NCBI GenBank assembly: GCA_017466885.1 | Contig: JAFTTH010000017.1 | Span: forward strand, 1-62,042 | DNA length: 62,042 nucleotides | Direction of reading: 5' to 3' | Source of the DNA: Oscillospiraceae bacterium | GTDB lineage: Bacteria; Bacillota; Clostridia; Oscillospirales; Ruminococcaceae | In this document: positions 21,873-31,010 of the stretch, one piece after another | How positions within the stretch are numbered: the stretch's first letter is position 1 | Layout of the letters: each line of letters opens with the position of its first letter | Translations under genes and position numbers: made by a program | The notes under the pieces: model-generated | Seen by the model: the letters and a program-made list of their open reading frames with translations, nothing else | Told to the model about the DNA's origin: nothing | Databases searched by the model: none

Positions 21873-22739
21873 TCAATCGTAAATCTTTTTTCTCCGGGCG
21901 ATCCGCCGGGTGACTTTATTGAGATTATTAACAACCACATCCCCGGTGATCCGCAGACTGGGAGGGCCCGAGGAGTGATTGAGCCGGGCAATGCTTTTAT
22001 AGATTCCTTCCACATCTTCGGTGCCGCCGGAAAAGACCGAATCAAAGAGGATTTTACTATTTTGGTATCCGGTCTGGATCATATACCGGATGGAATCCTC
22101 CCGGAAAAAGACGGAGTTGCGGACAATATGATCGGCCGGGAAGGTAATCTTAAGGATCCGGCTATTGAGGTATTCGCTCTCAAAGGTATAGTTGAATGCG
22201 TCAAAATGGACACAGATAATATAATCCAGCTTTTTCTGAATAAAGGGGTGGACGGGTATATTATCGATCATTGCACCGTCAAAATATTTCTGCTCATTTA
22301 AGAGGACAGACCGGTTAAATCCCGGCATTGCAACGCTTGCCCGCAGATAATCCACCCGGGAGGAGGGAGGGACCTTTTTGATATCCACATACTCGACCCC
22401 CAGGGAGGACACATTGAGCAAAGTGGTAAAAAGGGAGGGCGAGAGGGTATCCTCCTCCGATGCGATCCGGCCGATTGCCTCCTGGAGATAGTCACTCCGG
22501 AGCATAGAGGTGATAAAGCTGCCCGAGGTCTTTTGGGAGGAATGAATCTCCCGCCAAAGGGCCTCGGCGGCATCCATTTTTCCGGCGGCGAAGGCGTAAC
22601 CGTTGAGAACGCCCACTGACGCGGCACTGATGGCCTTGATCTGCCCTTGGGAAAAATACTCGGAAAGAGCATTGATAACGCCGATTTGATAGGCGCCCTT
22701 GGCCATTCCTCCCGATAAAATAATTCCGACATCTGCCAT
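21873..22739 (-). CDS. Patatin-like phospholipase
   Basis: 288 residues. Oxyanion loop SGGMAKGAYQIGV, nucleophile Ser in SAASVGVLNG (A-x-S-x-G rather than G-x-S-x-G), and the catalytic Asp in YFDGAMIDN. No signal peptide, so cytoplasmic. It would hydrolyse acyl esters of lipids; substrate unknown. ATG 22739 is chosen because the family N-terminus starts with the MADVGIILSGG strand. Upstream in-frame codons lie in the gap after the UroD-like gene. A basic tail (RRIARRKKIYD) closes the protein. Confidence 0.88.
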   Translation of the reverse strand: MADVGIILSGGMAKGAYQIGVINALSEYFSQGQIKAISAASVGVLNGYAFAAGKMDAAEALWREIHSSQKTSGSFITSMLRSDYLQEAIGRIASEEDTLSPSLFTTLLNVSSLGVEYVDIKKVPPSSRVDYLRASVAMPGFNRSVLLNEQKYFDGAMIDNIPVHPFIQKKLDYIICVHFDAFNYTFESEYLNSRILKITFPADHIVRNSVFFREDSIRYMIQTGYQNSKILFDSVFSGGTEDVEGIYKSIARLNHSSGPPSLRITGDVVVNNLNKVTRRIARRKKIYD

Positions 22740-22810
22740 TTTCCACGGCGTTTCCGGTCGCCCAGCAGAAATCGCCCTGCCCTCCTTTCCAAAGTTTCTC
22801 TCCCTTAAAC

Positions 22811-23770
22811 TCAGCGATAAATTCCTTCCTCGTACCAAATGCGATTCATCATCTCATACCGTTCCAGAGCAAGGCCGGTATAAGCACAGTTGGAGGTAGA
22901 GAAGATATACCCTCCACCGGGCATGCCCTCCCGCAAGGCCCTGCGGACATCTGCAGCACATTCCTCATCCGTTCCGGTCTGAAGGAGACCGCAGTTCACA
23001 TTTCCCACCAGAGCCACCCGATCACCGTAAAGCCGCTTGACCTCGGCCAGATCCACACCGCCCTGCGGGTCAAGTGAATGGATGGCATCCGGCTTGCAGT
23101 CCACGATCTGATCAAGGATCGGCATAATATTTCCGTCGGTATGTTTGATGGAATAAAAGCCCATTTCCCGGTAGCCATCCAGCACTTCGGAAAGGTAGGG
23201 CGCTACAAATTCCGAGAACATCTCCGGACTGAAAAAAGGATTGACGTTAAAGCAATAGTCACTGCAAAGAGCAAATCCATCCAAAAGGCCGGGATGATGA
23301 GTCGCCAGCGTTTCTGCAACGTGCAAATAATGGGCAACCGATGCAGAGGCCTCCGCCTTACATGCCTCCGGCTCCTCAAAAAGCCGGGTGGTGAAATCCA
23401 TCATATGAGCCCCATCAGGAATGGCAAAGGTGGGATCGCCGTGGAGCATCAGATAATACTGATCTCCGCTCTTCTCCCGGATGGTGGAAAGAATCCGGAC
23501 GATATTCTCGAAATCCCAAGGGTTGGGTTGAACGAAAATCGCACTGTGGTGATATTTCTCAGCAATCTGAATATAGCAATCGGCCATATCCTCCATCTGG
23601 CACTGCTTTTCCCTGGCGGACATCTGATCCCACTGGGCAAACATCCGTTGGGTCGGATGAACCTTGCCGATGGATTCCATCGTCAGAAAAAAGACCAATT
23701 CAAATGTGGGGACACGCCCGGTAATAGGCTCCCGCTTCAGGCACTTGATAAACCGTTCCCGTTCTGTCAT
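22811..23770 (-). CDS. Uroporphyrinogen-decarboxylase-family protein (methyltransferase-like)
   Basis: 319 residues of the UroD/MtaA TIM-barrel superfamily. C-terminal segments KHTDGNIMPILDQIVD, HSLDPQGGVDLAEVKRLYGD, LVGNVNCG and FSTSNCAYTG are the usual family blocks. The H-x-C zinc pair of MtaA reads H-T-D here, with a Cys kept in the late block, so a methyltransferase role is plausible but the metal site differs. It is distant from the methyltransferase cluster at 37.6-44.4 kb. ATG 23770 is chosen over 23806. Patatin follows 71 bases downstream. Confidence 0.8.
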   Translation of the reverse strand: MTERERFIKCLKREPITGRVPTFELVFFLTMESIGKVHPTQRMFAQWDQMSAREKQCQMEDMADCYIQIAEKYHHSAIFVQPNPWDFENIVRILSTIREKSGDQYYLMLHGDPTFAIPDGAHMMDFTTRLFEEPEACKAEASASVAHYLHVAETLATHHPGLLDGFALCSDYCFNVNPFFSPEMFSEFVAPYLSEVLDGYREMGFYSIKHTDGNIMPILDQIVDCKPDAIHSLDPQGGVDLAEVKRLYGDRVALVGNVNCGLLQTGTDEECAADVRRALREGMPGGGYIFSTSNCAYTGLALERYEMMNRIWYEEGIYR

Positions 23771-23859
23771 AGTTGCTCGACTCCTTTTTTGCAGATTGAT
23801 AAGCAAAATATACTATAAGCCAGAAGGAAAGTCAATTGAAAAAAATTTTCGAAATCTGA

Positions 23860-24546
23860 CTAAAAGGTCTGGTTTCCGTACCGCTCCCGGAAGGCATAAA
23901 CAAGGGACTCCCGGGGGAGCTTCCCTGCAAGGTCGGGAAAGCAGGTCAGCGCGGTCTGCAGGTAGACGGAGGCCAGCAGAAGATGCCCCTGATCGGTGGG
24001 GTGCAGACCGTCCGGATCGATCAGGTGGGGGGCCGCCAAAAAGGGAGTGTAAACGTCAGCATAGGCGGCGCCGTATTTTATTGCAAGCTCGGAAAGGACG
24101 GTGTTAAACTCCTCCACCGGGAGGGTATTCCGGCAGAAGTCCGGCATATGCTTATAACCCTTATCCAGGGTATTGTAAAGGGAAGAGACCATCACCATCC
24201 GGCCGCTTTGGGAGGCGGCGGAAAGGAGCGCATCATACTCTGAGCGGAATACCTCGGGGGAGATTCCACCGCGGTAATCGTTATGCCCGCAGGCAAGAAT
24301 AATCAGGTCCCACTCCTCTCCAAAAAGCGCAGGAGCAGACTCCAAAACGGCAGGCTTGGTGGATGCCCCATAGGCCGGACAGCGGGGGGTCATACATCTT
24401 CCCCCGGAGCTATGATTGGTGGGAGAAATTGCAAGCCCGGTTGCAGTCTCCAACTGGCGGCAGAAAAGAGGAAACCAGCTTTTGCCCAAAATGGAGGCAT
24501 TATACCCCCGGGCAATGCTATCCCCCATCAGAAGGATTTTTGTCAT
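23860..24546 (-). CDS. SGNH/GDSL hydrolase
   Basis: 228 residues with the four SGNH blocks: GDSIARGYN (Ser nucleophile), SSGGR (Gly), ACGHNDYRGG (Asn) and DPDGLHPTDQGH (Asp-His). No signal peptide is evident, so probably intracellular. It would be an esterase or deacetylase on lipids or sugars; no closer assignment is possible. Start ATG 24546 with GAGGT upstream. It lies 24 bases after the ABC exporter gene in the same minus operon. Confidence 0.9.
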   Translation of the reverse strand: MTKILLMGDSIARGYNASILGKSWFPLFCRQLETATGLAISPTNHSSGGRCMTPRCPAYGASTKPAVLESAPALFGEEWDLIILACGHNDYRGGISPEVFRSEYDALLSAASQSGRMVMVSSLYNTLDKGYKHMPDFCRNTLPVEEFNTVLSELAIKYGAAYADVYTPFLAAPHLIDPDGLHPTDQGHLLLASVYLQTALTCFPDLAGKLPRESLVYAFRERYGNQTF

Positions 24547-24570
24547 GATCGTTACCTCATTTTGAGTGGG

Positions 24571-26283
24571 TTAGTTTTCAAACTGGGTTCGGTAGAGGGT
24601 GGCATAGATTCCGTCAGCGGCGAGGAGCTGGGCGTGGGTGCCCCGTTCCTCGATCCCCCGGTCGGTCATCACCAAAAGCTCATCCGCATCCCGGACGGTG
24701 GAAAGCCGGTGGGCAACCACAAGGGTCGTCCGTCCCTGGGAAAGCTTCTCCAGGGATTGCCGGATGGCCTCCTCGGTCACGTTATCCAGCGCGGAGGTTG
24801 CCTCATCCAAAATCAGAATGGGCGGATTTTTCAGAAACACCCGGGCAATGGAGATCCGCTGCTTCTGCCCGCCTGAAAGCTTGACTCCCCGCTCCCCGAT
24901 ATAGGTATCATACCCTTCGGGGAGACCGGCAATGAACTCGGCAAGATTTGCCTGCTCTGCCGCCCGGCGGATTTGCTCCTCGGTGGCGTTGGGGGTACCG
25001 TAGGCAATATTATCCCGGATGGTGCCGGTAAAAAGGAAGACATCCTGAGCAACCATCCCAATATTCTGCCGGAGAGACTGGCGGGTCAGACTGCGAATAT
25101 CCTTCCCATCAACGGTAATTTTTCCTCCGCTGATCTCGTAAAATCGGGGGATCAGGTGGCAGAGGGTCGTCTTTCCGCCGCCGCTGGGACCGATGAGGGC
25201 AACTGTTTTCCCTGCGGGAATGGTCAGGCTGACGTTATGGAGAATATCCTGGTTTTCATTATACGCGAAACTGACCTTGTCAAAGACGATATCCCCTTTC
25301 ACATCGGTCAGTTCCCGGGCATCGGGGGCTTCCGGCTCGGGCTCGGTATCCAGAATTTCCAGGTATCGGCGGAAGCCGGTCATTCCCGACTGGTACTGCT
25401 CAATGAAATTGACCAGCCGCTTAATGGGATCAAAAAAGATATTGACATACAACAGATACGCCACAAAATCGCCGGCGCTGATCATTCCGTAATAAGTAAA
25501 CAGGCCGCCCGCCACCAGCACAACAAGGTTCAACAGATTGATAAAGAAATTCATCCCCGAGAAAAACTCCGCCATTACCCGGTAGGCTACCAACCGCGCT
25601 TTGACAAAGGCGGCGTTGGAGCGGCGGAACTTTTTCAGTTCGGTTTCGGCGCTGGTAAAGGACTTGGACACCCGAACACCCGAAATGCTGTTTTCCACGT
25701 CGGCATTGACCTCGGCAATCTCCTTCCGGGTGCGGGCAAAGGCATCGGACATCCGGAGCCGCGTTTTTGCCGCAAAAAGGACGAAAAAGGGCAGGCAGGC
25801 AAAGATAATCAGGGTCAGCCAGGGGTTCATAGTCATCATCACGGTAAAGGAACCGATCAGAAGCATCAGGGAGAGGAAAAGGTCCTCCGGACCGTGGTGG
25901 GCAAGCTCCGAGATCTCCATCAGGTCGTTGACCACCCGGGACATCAGGGAACCGGTTTTATTTTCGTCAAAGAAGGAAAAGGGGAGCTTTTGCAGGTGGG
26001 AAAAGAGCTTTTCCCGCATATCCGACTGGATCAGAACTCCCATTTTGTGCCCAAAATAGTCGATGATATAGTTGAGGACCAGCCGGACAAGATAGATCCC
26101 CAGCAATACCGCCGCCCAGATCAGAATCAGCCGTAGCTCTTTATTGGGAATATATTCATTGATAATATTCCGCGTAATAATAGGGTAAAAAAGATCCCCC
26201 ACCGACACTAAAAAGGCCGCGGACATATCCAGTAAAAAAAGTTTCCTGTGCGGCTTATAATAGGAGAAAAACTTACGCCACAT
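24571..26283 (-). CDS. ABC exporter, fused permease and ATPase (MsbA/multidrug type)
   Basis: 570 residues: six-helix ABC membrane domain (about 1-310), then ATPase with Walker A GPSGGGKT, Q-loop MVAQDVFLFTG, signature KLSGGQKQR, Walker B ILILDEATSALD and H-loop VVAHRLST. A half-transporter acting as a homodimer. Substrate unknown (drug, lipid or peptide). The family N-terminus MWRKFFSYYKPHRKLF starts at ATG 26283, after AAGGGAT; the longer in-frame reading overlaps tatD and is rejected. Confidence 0.93.
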   Translation of the reverse strand: MWRKFFSYYKPHRKLFLLDMSAAFLVSVGDLFYPIITRNIINEYIPNKELRLILIWAAVLLGIYLVRLVLNYIIDYFGHKMGVLIQSDMREKLFSHLQKLPFSFFDENKTGSLMSRVVNDLMEISELAHHGPEDLFLSLMLLIGSFTVMMTMNPWLTLIIFACLPFFVLFAAKTRLRMSDAFARTRKEIAEVNADVENSISGVRVSKSFTSAETELKKFRRSNAAFVKARLVAYRVMAEFFSGMNFFINLLNLVVLVAGGLFTYYGMISAGDFVAYLLYVNIFFDPIKRLVNFIEQYQSGMTGFRRYLEILDTEPEPEAPDARELTDVKGDIVFDKVSFAYNENQDILHNVSLTIPAGKTVALIGPSGGGKTTLCHLIPRFYEISGGKITVDGKDIRSLTRQSLRQNIGMVAQDVFLFTGTIRDNIAYGTPNATEEQIRRAAEQANLAEFIAGLPEGYDTYIGERGVKLSGGQKQRISIARVFLKNPPILILDEATSALDNVTEEAIRQSLEKLSQGRTTLVVAHRLSTVRDADELLVMTDRGIEERGTHAQLLAADGIYATLYRTQFEN

Positions 26284-26305
26284 TCTGTCAGATCCCTTCG
26301 GTAAA

Positions 26306-27088
26306 TCAAATTTCTGCCCCGATCCGGGAAAAGAGCCGGAGGGCATTTTCCCGGGTGATGCGGAGAATCTCGTCAGGGGTGGCACCCCGGATTTCTGCCA
26401 GCCGCATTGCAATGGCAGGAATGAGAGAGGAATCGTTCCGCCTGCCCCGGTAGGGCTCGGGAGCCATATAAGGGGCATCCGTTTCAATCAGGAGCCGGTC
26501 ATCGGGGATGACTGCCGCCGCTTCCACCAGCTTCCGTGCGTTTTTGAAGGTTACACTTCCGGTAAAACCGATATAATACCCCATTTCCAGCAGTTCCTTT
26601 GCCGTTTCGGCGCTCCCCGAAAAGCAATGCACCACCCCGGTGGGACGGTGGGCATCCAGCAGAGCAAGAACGTCTGCGGTGGCCTCCCGGCTATGGATGA
26701 TGGCAGGAAGCTCCAGCTGCTTTGCCAGCGCCAGCTGACGGCTGAACACCTCCAGCTGCCTGGGGCGGGGGCTGAAATCGTAATGATAATCCAGCCCGAT
26801 CTCTCCGATGGCCACCACCTTGGGGTCGGTGGCGAGGCGGGCAAGGGTTTGCTCCAGGTCCTTCTCCGCTTCAGAAGCAGAGTGGGGGTGAATCCCCACA
26901 GCAGCGTAAAACCGGGGGAAGGTATGGGCAAGTTGAAGCACCTTTTGGAAGGAGGCCAGGTCGCAGGCCGGGTTGATGATATATTCCACCGGACCGGAAA
27001 AAAGCCCCGAAATCAGCTCTTCCCGGTCGGGATCAAAGCGGTCGTCGTCATAATGAGCGTGGGAATCAAAGATGGTTGGAATCGTCAT
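26306..27088 (-). CDS. tatD: TatD-family metal-dependent DNase
   Basis: 260 residues, TIM-barrel metal hydrolase: FDSHAHYDD (HxH), GEIGLDYHYDFSPRPRQ, IIHSREA, GVVHCFSGS and LIETDAPYMAPEPYRG. TatD/YcfH proteins are 3'-5' exonucleases acting on oxidised or damaged DNA. ATG 27088 is selected because the family opens with a strand running into DSHAHYD. It overlaps the end of hflX by 23 bases, so translation is probably coupled. Confidence 0.92.
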   Translation of the reverse strand: MTIPTIFDSHAHYDDDRFDPDREELISGLFSGPVEYIINPACDLASFQKVLQLAHTFPRFYAAVGIHPHSASEAEKDLEQTLARLATDPKVVAIGEIGLDYHYDFSPRPRQLEVFSRQLALAKQLELPAIIHSREATADVLALLDAHRPTGVVHCFSGSAETAKELLEMGYYIGFTGSVTFKNARKLVEAAAVIPDDRLLIETDAPYMAPEPYRGRRNDSSLIPAIAMRLAEIRGATPDEILRITRENALRLFSRIGAEI

Positions 27089-28331
27089 AAAGATACTCCT
27101 CGTATTTATATAGCTTTGCCCGCTCCGCCAGCACGTCCAGATACAACCCGGTTTCCCGGTATTCCTCGGCAAAGAGCTTTCCATTTTCCCGCAGCTCGGC
27201 GGCAAGCCCCAGCTTATCAAAGGGGAGAAGCAGCCGAATCCGCAGAAATTTCCCCGAAAGCTCGGAGGCGATGGCAGTCAAAAGCTGGTCGATCCCCTCC
27301 CCCGTCCGGGCGGAGATGCAAACACCCTCCACGTCCGCGGGGGGGTGGAAATCGGGAGCAAGATCACACTTATTATAAACGGTCAGTACCGGGCGGTCTC
27401 CCCTGCCCAGCTCCTCCAGAAGCTGACGGGTCAAGGTGCGCTGCAGCTCGGCATCGGGATCGGAGGCATCGCAGAGGTTTAAGATCAGGTCGGCGTAAAC
27501 CGCCTCCTCCAAGGTGGAACGAAAGGCCTCCACCAGTTGGTGAGGCAGACGGCGGATCAACCCAACCGTATCGGTCAGGATCACCGTTCTTCCGTCCGGC
27601 AAACGAAGCTTCCGGGCGGTGGGATCAAGGGTGGCAAAAAGCATATCCTCCGCCAAAACACCCGCTCCGGTCAGGGCATTCAGAAGGGTGGATTTCCCGA
27701 CGTTGGTATACCCCATCAGGGCAACAGTCTCCGCCTCATTTTTCTTTCGGCGCTCCCGGATTCCCTGGCGGCGCTTGGCCACCTCCCGGAGCCGCTCCTC
27801 AATGGCCGAAATCTGCCGACGAATATGCCGACGGTCACTTTCCAACTTGGTTTCACCCGGGCCTCTTGTGCCGATACCGCCACCCAGCCGGGAAAGGGCA
27901 ATTCCCTGTCCGGTCAAACGGGGCAAGCGGTATTTCAGCTGGGCCAAAAGGACCTGAAGCCGTCCCTCGGTGCTGGTGGCACGGAGGGCAAAAATATCCA
28001 GAATCAAAGTGGTGCGGTCGATGGTCCGCACCCCGGTGATCTGCTCAATATTCCGGATCTGAGTGCCCGAAAGCTCCGTATCGAAAACAAGGAGGTCCAC
28101 GTCATTTGCCTCGGCCAGATCCCGGATCTCCTCCAGCCGCCCCCGCCCCAGGCAGGTAGCGCTATCCGGCGCGGGACGCTTTTGCAGCACCTCACAGATA
28201 ACCTCCGCACCGGCGGTAACGGCAAGCTCTCCCAGCTCCGCCAGAGAGGTTTCCGCATCGTATTCCCCGGTATCCAGACCGGCAAGGATGGCTCGGCTTT
28301 CGGGAGCCGGCGCTAATGTTTGCTCTTCCAT
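27066..28331 (-). CDS. hflX: Ribosome-associated GTPase HflX
   Basis: 421 residues: N-terminal HflX domain (LGRGRLEEIRDLAEANDVDLLVFDTELSGTQ), glycine-rich linker SRLGGGIGTRGPGETKLE, coiled segment, then G domain with GYTNVGKST, DTVGLIRRLPHQLVEAFRSTLEE, NKCD and CISARTGEG. HflX splits or rescues stalled ribosomes under heat or drug stress. ATG 28331 has AAAGGAT upstream. It overlaps tatD. Confidence 0.95.
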   Translation of the reverse strand: MEEQTLAPAPESRAILAGLDTGEYDAETSLAELGELAVTAGAEVICEVLQKRPAPDSATCLGRGRLEEIRDLAEANDVDLLVFDTELSGTQIRNIEQITGVRTIDRTTLILDIFALRATSTEGRLQVLLAQLKYRLPRLTGQGIALSRLGGGIGTRGPGETKLESDRRHIRRQISAIEERLREVAKRRQGIRERRKKNEAETVALMGYTNVGKSTLLNALTGAGVLAEDMLFATLDPTARKLRLPDGRTVILTDTVGLIRRLPHQLVEAFRSTLEEAVYADLILNLCDASDPDAELQRTLTRQLLEELGRGDRPVLTVYNKCDLAPDFHPPADVEGVCISARTGEGIDQLLTAIASELSGKFLRIRLLLPFDKLGLAAELRENGKLFAEEYRETGLYLDVLAERAKLYKYEEYLYDDSNHL

Positions 28332-28345
28332 AAATGATCCTTTCC

Positions 28346-28960
28346 TCAATCAATCAATTCCGCAGGGACAGGCCTTCCCCGGAAGTAGGTTTCAATGTCC
28401 TTCTGCCCAATGGGGCGAAGCACCCGGCAGGGATTTCCCACCGCCACCACGTTTGCCGGGATATCCTTATTGACGACACTCCCCGCACCGATCACCGAAT
28501 TTTCCCCGATGGTCACCCCCGGCAGAATGATCGCTCCTGCACCGATCCAGCAGTTTCTTCCAATCCGGACGGGGGCATTATACTGGTAGCATTGCTCCCG
28601 GAGGGGCGGATGAATGGGATGCCCGGCGGTGGTAACGGTCACATTGGGGCCAAACATTACGTAGTCTCCCACGTAAATATGAGTATCATCCACCAGGGTC
28701 AGACCGAAATTCGCATAAACATTTTTCCCGAAGTGAACGAATTTTCCGCTCCATCCGGCATAAAACGGGGCTTCAATAAAGCTATTTTCTCCGATCTCGG
28801 CAAACATCTCCGAAAGAAGGGCATCCCGCTTGTCCTGTTCCGCAGGGCGGGAATGATTATACTCGTACAAAAGCTCCCGCAGGCGGGTCTGCTCGGCCAG
28901 ATAGGCCGGGTCACTGCATTGGTAAAGCTGGGTCGTATGAAGAATGTCAAACCGGTCCAT
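28346..28960 (-). CDS. Galactoside/maltose O-acetyltransferase-type protein
   Basis: 204 residues with a left-handed beta-helix of hexapeptide repeats (IGRNCWIGAGAIILPGVTIGENSVIGAGSVV) and the LacA/Maa N-terminal helix region (LLYEYNHSRPAEQDKR). The catalytic His is in TTAGHPI. It would acetylate sugar 6-hydroxyls with acetyl-CoA. ATG 28960 has GGGAGG upstream. Only 2 bases separate it from the HAD gene before it and 14 from hflX after it, so it sits inside one operon. Confidence 0.92.
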   Translation of the reverse strand: MDRFDILHTTQLYQCSDPAYLAEQTRLRELLYEYNHSRPAEQDKRDALLSEMFAEIGENSFIEAPFYAGWSGKFVHFGKNVYANFGLTLVDDTHIYVGDYVMFGPNVTVTTAGHPIHPPLREQCYQYNAPVRIGRNCWIGAGAIILPGVTIGENSVIGAGSVVNKDIPANVVAVGNPCRVLRPIGQKDIETYFRGRPVPAELID

Positions 28961-28962
28961 AA

Positions 28963-29817
28963 TTAAACCTCCCGGAGGGCTGCTCCGTAAGATGTATTTT
29001 CAATCAACCAGCGGAGGACACCGTCCTCTTCGTTGGAGGGGATGATTTCTGTGGCGGCGGCCAGAATTTCGGGCACACCGTTACTGACGGCACAGGAATG
29101 GTGGCAGGCCGCAAAGAGAGGCAGATCATTTCGGTTATCCCCAAAGCCGACAATCCGCTCCGCACCGGCCATTTCGGCAGACCGGAGCGCGGCATTTTTC
29201 TTGGAGGCCTCCGCCGAAGCGATCTCCAAAAAGAACATTCCCGGGTGGTAAACATCCCGGTAAAATTCCACGTTCAGCCCGGCAATCTGGCAGGCCTCCT
29301 CCCAGGCCGGTGCAAGCAGCTCCTCGGGACCCGAAAGGGCAATATGGAGGGCCGGAAGCTCCAAACACTCCTCCAGAGAGGTGACCAGGGTAAAGACCTT
29401 TCCGTATTTGCGGCGGCGCTCCGAAATGAACTCCTCCGCCCCCGGAATGTCGGTATGCTCGTAGCTAACCAGCAGTTCCCCCTTGGGGCCTACCGAGTAA
29501 AGGAATGCTGAAAGGTTGTGCCGGTGAAGCATCGGGATAAGCCTTGCCAGCTTTTGACGGGGAATGGGACGGATATCCACAAAGCTCTCCCGGTGCAGGT
29601 CGTAAAGACAGGCACCGTTCATCAGAATAACCGGCAGACGGGGCAACGCCTCCCGCAAAATCTTGGGAACGGTGGCAGATGTCCGGGCCGTTGCAACGGT
29701 GAAGGGGAGCCCCTCCTCCAAAAGTGCGGCAAGGTTTTTCGCGGAAAAAGGGGAAAGCACCCCGCCGGGGGCGAGAAGTGTGCCGTCCATATCTGAAATA
29801 TAAATGGTTTTGGACAT
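28963..29817 (-). CDS. Cof-type HAD phosphatase
   Basis: 284 residues, HAD class IIB. Motif I ISDMDGTLL, motif II TVATARTSAT, a large alpha/beta cap in the middle, then the motif III Lys (EASKKNAAL) and motif IV VGFGDNRNDLPLF. These are cytoplasmic sugar-phosphate or cofactor phosphatases; the substrate is unknown. ATG 29817 sits 6 bases after GGGGG; ATG 29823 is an alternative. First gene of the operon running to the SGNH hydrolase. Confidence 0.9.
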   Translation of the reverse strand: MSKTIYISDMDGTLLAPGGVLSPFSAKNLAALLEEGLPFTVATARTSATVPKILREALPRLPVILMNGACLYDLHRESFVDIRPIPRQKLARLIPMLHRHNLSAFLYSVGPKGELLVSYEHTDIPGAEEFISERRRKYGKVFTLVTSLEECLELPALHIALSGPEELLAPAWEEACQIAGLNVEFYRDVYHPGMFFLEIASAEASKKNAALRSAEMAGAERIVGFGDNRNDLPLFAACHHSCAVSNGVPEILAAATEIIPSNEEDGVLRWLIENTSYGAALREV

Positions 29818-29918
29818 TTCCATCCCCCTTCTTTGCCAAGCATTCCTTCCTGCAGAACGCTTAAAAATACCCATTCTATTTTACCAAACACGTTCTCCAA
29901 TGTCAACCGCAGAGCACC

Positions 29919-30422
29919 TCAATCGATCCCCTGTGATTTCAAAAAACGGTCGTGTGCCTTCCGCACTCCCTCCTCACTATTTCCTCCCCCGATGTGCATT
30001 GCAACCTGTACCCAGGTAAAGTTATTGATATACCGGTAGGCCAGGATCTGACGGATCAGGGAGTCGTCCACCGATGCAATATACCGGTTAAGCCGGTTAT
30101 ATTCCGCCATGGCGTAAAGGATCTTGCTGTCGATCAGTTGTTCGGCGGTAGCAATCTCTGCCCGGAGCCACTCCTGCTCGGCAGGAGAAAGGGTCGCCCC
30201 CATCCGGCTGTTGATCCGGCTCCGAAGCTCAGCCAACCGTCTCTTTTCCCCCTCGATTTCCCGGTTTAGATATTTCAGTTGGGAAAGCTCCTCCCGGCTG
30301 ACCGGCCGGATCTGTCTGTCCGGGATGGGGGGATCGTCCCGGAAAGGAGGGGGTGTCGCATCTTCCCGACAGGACTGGCATCCATCACATTCCTTGCACC
30401 CACAATAACAAAGCATACTCAC
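29919..30422 (-). CDS. Phage-type small regulator with N-terminal Cys cluster
   Basis: 167 residues. The N-terminus is cysteine-rich (CYCGCKECDGCQSC), the middle is helical/coiled (REIEGEKRRLAELRSRIN), and the end (RQILAYRYINNFTWVQVAMHI...EGVRKAHDRFL) resembles the sigma-region-4-like HTH of phage late regulators. GTG 30422 has GGAGG 7 bases upstream. It diverges from the XRE repressor across a three-operator region, the position a Cro-like or early gene would take. No other phage genes follow. Confidence 0.7.
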   Translation of the reverse strand: MSMLCYCGCKECDGCQSCREDATPPPFRDDPPIPDRQIRPVSREELSQLKYLNREIEGEKRRLAELRSRINSRMGATLSPAEQEWLRAEIATAEQLIDSKILYAMAEYNRLNRYIASVDDSLIRQILAYRYINNFTWVQVAMHIGGGNSEEGVRKAHDRFLKSQGID

Positions 30423-30438
30423 AATTCATCCTCCAAAT

Positions 30439-30552
30439 ATCAAGAAACTTGATGTTATATCTATAATAAATCAAGTATTCTTTATTGTCAATAGCAAATC
30501 ATCAAGAATCTTGATATTTTTTCTTGACAAACGCAGGAGATGGCAGTATAAT
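30439..30552. promoter_or_regulatory. Divergent promoters with three evenly spaced operators
   Basis: Leftward promoter: minus TTGACA (30486-30491), 17 bases, TATTAT (30463-30468). Rightward promoter: TTGACA (30524-30529), 17 bases, TATAAT (30547-30552). Operators: ATCAAGAAACTTGAT (30439-30453), a half-decayed ATCAAGTATTCTTTA (30470-30484) and ATCAAGAATCTTGAT (30501-30515). Centres lie 31 bp apart, three helical turns. The first two overlap the leftward promoter and the third lies just upstream of the rightward -35. Confidence 0.85.
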
Positions 30553-30637
30553 AACCTTGGAAGAAAGTCTTTTTTATTGTATATTGAATGTTCCAATGTC
30601 AAATAAAGGAGGGAAGGCGGAGTTTTTCCGCCGAAAG

Positions 30638-30964
30638 ATGGGGTTTGGGAATCAGATCAGAAAAGCCAGAGAGGCCAAAGGGCTGACCCAGAAGGATCTG
30701 GCTGACCGCATCGGGGTGACGGCATCGGCCGTGACCAACTATGAAAATGAAACCAGTCATCCAAAAAAAGAGGTGCTTTACCGGATGTTTGAAGCACTGG
30801 ATGTGGATGCAAACTACCTTTATCGGGATGCCATTGCCCCCGGCTTTGACGCATTCACTTACGCAATGAGCGACGAAAGCCGGGAGCTTACCGACGAGGA
30901 TAAAAAGATCCTGCTGGATATGGCGGCGATTCTCAAGGAGCGCCGCAGAGCTGAGCGCTCGTAA
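30638..30964 (+). CDS. XRE/Cro-CI-type repressor
   Basis: 108 residues. HTH_3 domain QIRKAREAKGLTQKDLADRIGVTASAVTNYENETSHPK, then a short C-terminal part (ELTDEDKKILLDMAAILKERRRAE). It probably binds the ATCAAG-N3-CTTGAT operators upstream. ATG 30638 matches the family start. The strong RBS AAAGGAGG lies upstream of a GGCGGA-TTTT-TCCGCC hairpin, as at clpC; ATG 30596 is an alternative start. It is followed by an ImmA-like protease gene, the usual partner of such repressors. Confidence 0.88.
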   Translation: MGFGNQIRKAREAKGLTQKDLADRIGVTASAVTNYENETSHPKKEVLYRMFEALDVDANYLYRDAIAPGFDAFTYAMSDESRELTDEDKKILLDMAAILKERRRAERS

Positions 30965-31010
30965 GATAGAAGGACACCGCGCGTTTTCGGCAGGGAAAGG
31001 AGGAAGAAGA

